DNA from: a candidate division Hyd24-12 bacterium UBA5074
Lineage (GTDB): Bacteria > Fermentibacterota > Fermentibacteria > Fermentibacterales > Fermentibacteraceae
Length of the DNA stretch: 5,931 nucleotides
Direction: 5' to 3'
Assembly (NCBI GenBank): GCA_002414865.1
Contig: DIAQ01000040.1
Coordinates: forward strand, 1-5,931
Positions 4,886 through 5,931 of the stretch are shown here, one piece after another. Position numbers and translations under genes: made by a program. A model generated the notes under the pieces. The model made no database searches. It was given only the letters and a program-made list of their open reading frames with translations, and was not told the origin of the DNA. Position 1 is the stretch's first letter; each line of letters begins with the position of its first letter.

Positions 4886-5931
4886 CTACAGGGCCAGGAC
4901 GACCCGTCCGGAGCCCTCCACGGTGAGGAAATCGGCGTTCGCCGGATCCTCCGAGACCGTCAGGCCGGGCTCCGCACAGAGGATGCAGCCCGATCTGACC
5001 GAGACTCTGTCGCCGTCCATGCGCAGCTCCCTGAAACGCCCGCCGGCGAACAGGACCGCCTCGCAGGGACCTGACGCGATGCGTGCGAGGGCCGGGATGC
5101 TCTCCACGGCGCCCTCCGCGAGGACGGTGCGGGAGTCGAGCAGGGCCAGCCTGTCGGTCCGCACGAGCGAGCCCTCCGACAGCTTCACCACCACCGGGAC
5201 GCGGGTCCCCTGTCCGAGCAGGATCAGCCCGTTGCCGGAGACTATCCTCCTGGGGCCCTCCTTCTCGATTGTCAGGTCGCCGTCGAGCGAGACCACGTAG
5301 GCCATCCTGAGGTCGACCTTCCCGGATCTGAGCTCCACGAGCACCAGCTCGTCCGGATCGGGCTTGTGGACGCGATACTCGCCTGCGGGCGCTGCAGCGG
5401 GCTCCGGAACGGGTCCGGGCTCCGGGGCGGCGGCGGGCACGGATTCGACGGCGGCCTCCTCGACGGGCGCGATCGACGGCTCGGGAGCCTCGTCGGGGAC
5501 AGGCTCGGGGGCGGACGGAGGCTCCGCCGCCGGGGCCGGCTCCAGCACGGGTTCCCGAGCAGGTGCGGGCTGTGCCTCGACCGCCTGGATCCTGGGTGGA
5601 ACCGCGGCGAACGATTCGAACACGACCTCGAGGGTCGGGATCGGGCCGGAGGGCTGCTGCGGAGGCTCGATCCCTGCCGGGACGGGAGGCGCCCCGGGGG
5701 CTGCCTCGGCCGACTGTGCACGGGTGGCGAACAGCTCCGAGATCTCATCCAGGGGGGATGCGGCAGGCTCGGGCAGGGTCCCGGCGGTCGGCTCTTCGAC
5801 CGTCACGACGGTCGGCTCTGCGACCGTCCCGGCGGTCGGCTCCGCGACAGTTTCGACAGCCGCTTCCGCCGCGGCGCCGAAGGCTTCGGCCAGAGCGTCC
5901 GCCACAGGCGCAGCCTGCGCTCCGGCAGGCT
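4886..5931 (-). CDS. Pro/Ala/Glu-rich protein with C-terminal AIM24-like beta domain (5' end outside window)
   Basis: The frame is open to the right edge of the window with no stop. The first possible start inside is GTG at 5905-5903, giving 339 residues, but the eight codons before it have the same Ala/Pro-rich composition. The true start is probably outside. Counting from that GTG, residues 19-50 are four 8-residue repeats (TVAEPTAG type). Residues 50-175 are a Pro/Ala/Glu-rich, probably disordered stretch, broken by two short hydrophobic-acidic islands: DEISELF at 53-59 and LEVVFESF at 92-99. From about 176 a globular beta-rich domain runs to the end, with a twofold pattern: VRTDRLALLDSRTV (248-261) echoes VRSGCILCAEPGLTV (303-317). 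Glycine-rich turns (SGNGLILL, EGSGRVVL) and the VRTDRLALL pattern loosely resemble AIM24-family proteins, but this assignment is tentative. No signal peptide or membrane segment is visible. The gene ends in TAG 46 nt before tRNA-Ala. Function unknown. Confidence 0.6.
   Translation of the reverse strand, partial: PAGAQAAPVADALAEAFGAAAEAAVETVAEPTAGTVAEPTVVTVEEPTAGTLPEPAASPLDEISELFATRAQSAEAAPGAPPVPAGIEPPQQPSGPIPTLEVVFESFAAVPPRIQAVEAQPAPAREPVLEPAPAAEPPSAPEPVPDEAPEPSIAPVEEAAVESVPAAAPEPGPVPEPAAAPAGEYRVHKPDPDELVLVELRSGKVDLRMAYVVSLDGDLTIEKEGPRRIVSGNGLILLGQGTRVPVVVKLSEGSLVRTDRLALLDSRTVLAEGAVESIPALARIASGPCEAVLFAGGRFRELRMDGDRVSVRSGCILCAEPGLTVSEDPANADFLTVEGSGRVVLAL
5756..5851 (-). repeat. Four tandem 24-bp coding repeats
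   Basis: Four head-to-tail 24-bp units encode TVAEPTAG, TVAEPTVV, TVEEPTAG and TLPEPAAS. On the plus strand, the shared core cggtcggctc and gaccgt segments are visible in successive units. The units nearest the protein N-terminus are the most alike and the last is the most diverged. Tandem in-frame repeats of this kind can expand or contract without shifting the frame. Confidence 0.85.

Noticed and set aside
3736..4926. A 396-codon plus-strand open frame
   Set aside because: It is antisense to the PP2C-like gene and crosses tRNA-Ala. Its composition and lack of domains indicate a shadow.

Overview
This is a high-GC bacterial chromosomal segment in which every supportable gene lies on the minus strand, so it reads from the right edge (5931) to the left edge (1). 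The recognisable genes are housekeeping: DNA replication and repair, protein targeting, one tRNA and phospholipid synthesis. No phage, IS, plasmid or CRISPR feature is visible. The organism cannot be named from the sequence. Strong GC bias at third positions, frequent GTG/TTG starts, a CCA-encoding tRNA and a long SRP RNA whose 5' and 3' ends pair all fit a GC-rich bacterium, possibly from an uncultivated phylum. The long SRP RNA argues against most Proteobacteria, which carry the short 4.5S form.

Layout in the direction of transcription. (a) 5931-4886 is the 3' part of a gene with a long Pro/Ala/Glu-rich region, including a four-unit 24-bp repeat, and a C-terminal beta-rich domain faintly like AIM24. 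(b) 4839-4764 is tRNA-Ala(CGC) with encoded CCA and the G3-U70 identity pair. (c) 4740-3367 is a membrane-anchored PP2C-like protein in which most acidic metal-ligand positions are substituted, so it is probably a pseudophosphatase. Its C-terminal domain is unknown. (d) A perfect TATAAT box at 3345-3340 is followed by an SRP RNA of about 230 nt. (e) Then come dnaX (3062-1602), ybaB (1605-1300), recR (1303-716), pgsA (715-155) and pgpA (161 to beyond the left edge). These five genes abut or overlap by 0 to 7 nt and are almost certainly translationally coupled.

The right-hand genes are less familiar. The left-hand operon joins the clamp-loader subunit DnaX, the nucleoid protein YbaB and the recombination mediator RecR (a widely conserved trio) to two successive enzymes of phosphatidylglycerol synthesis, PgsA and PgpA. 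No U-rich terminator separates the SRP RNA from dnaX, so the SRP promoter may also drive the operon. The likeliest novelty here is the degenerate PP2C protein, with the AIM24-like repeat protein second. I see no convincing new multi-gene defence or metabolic system.
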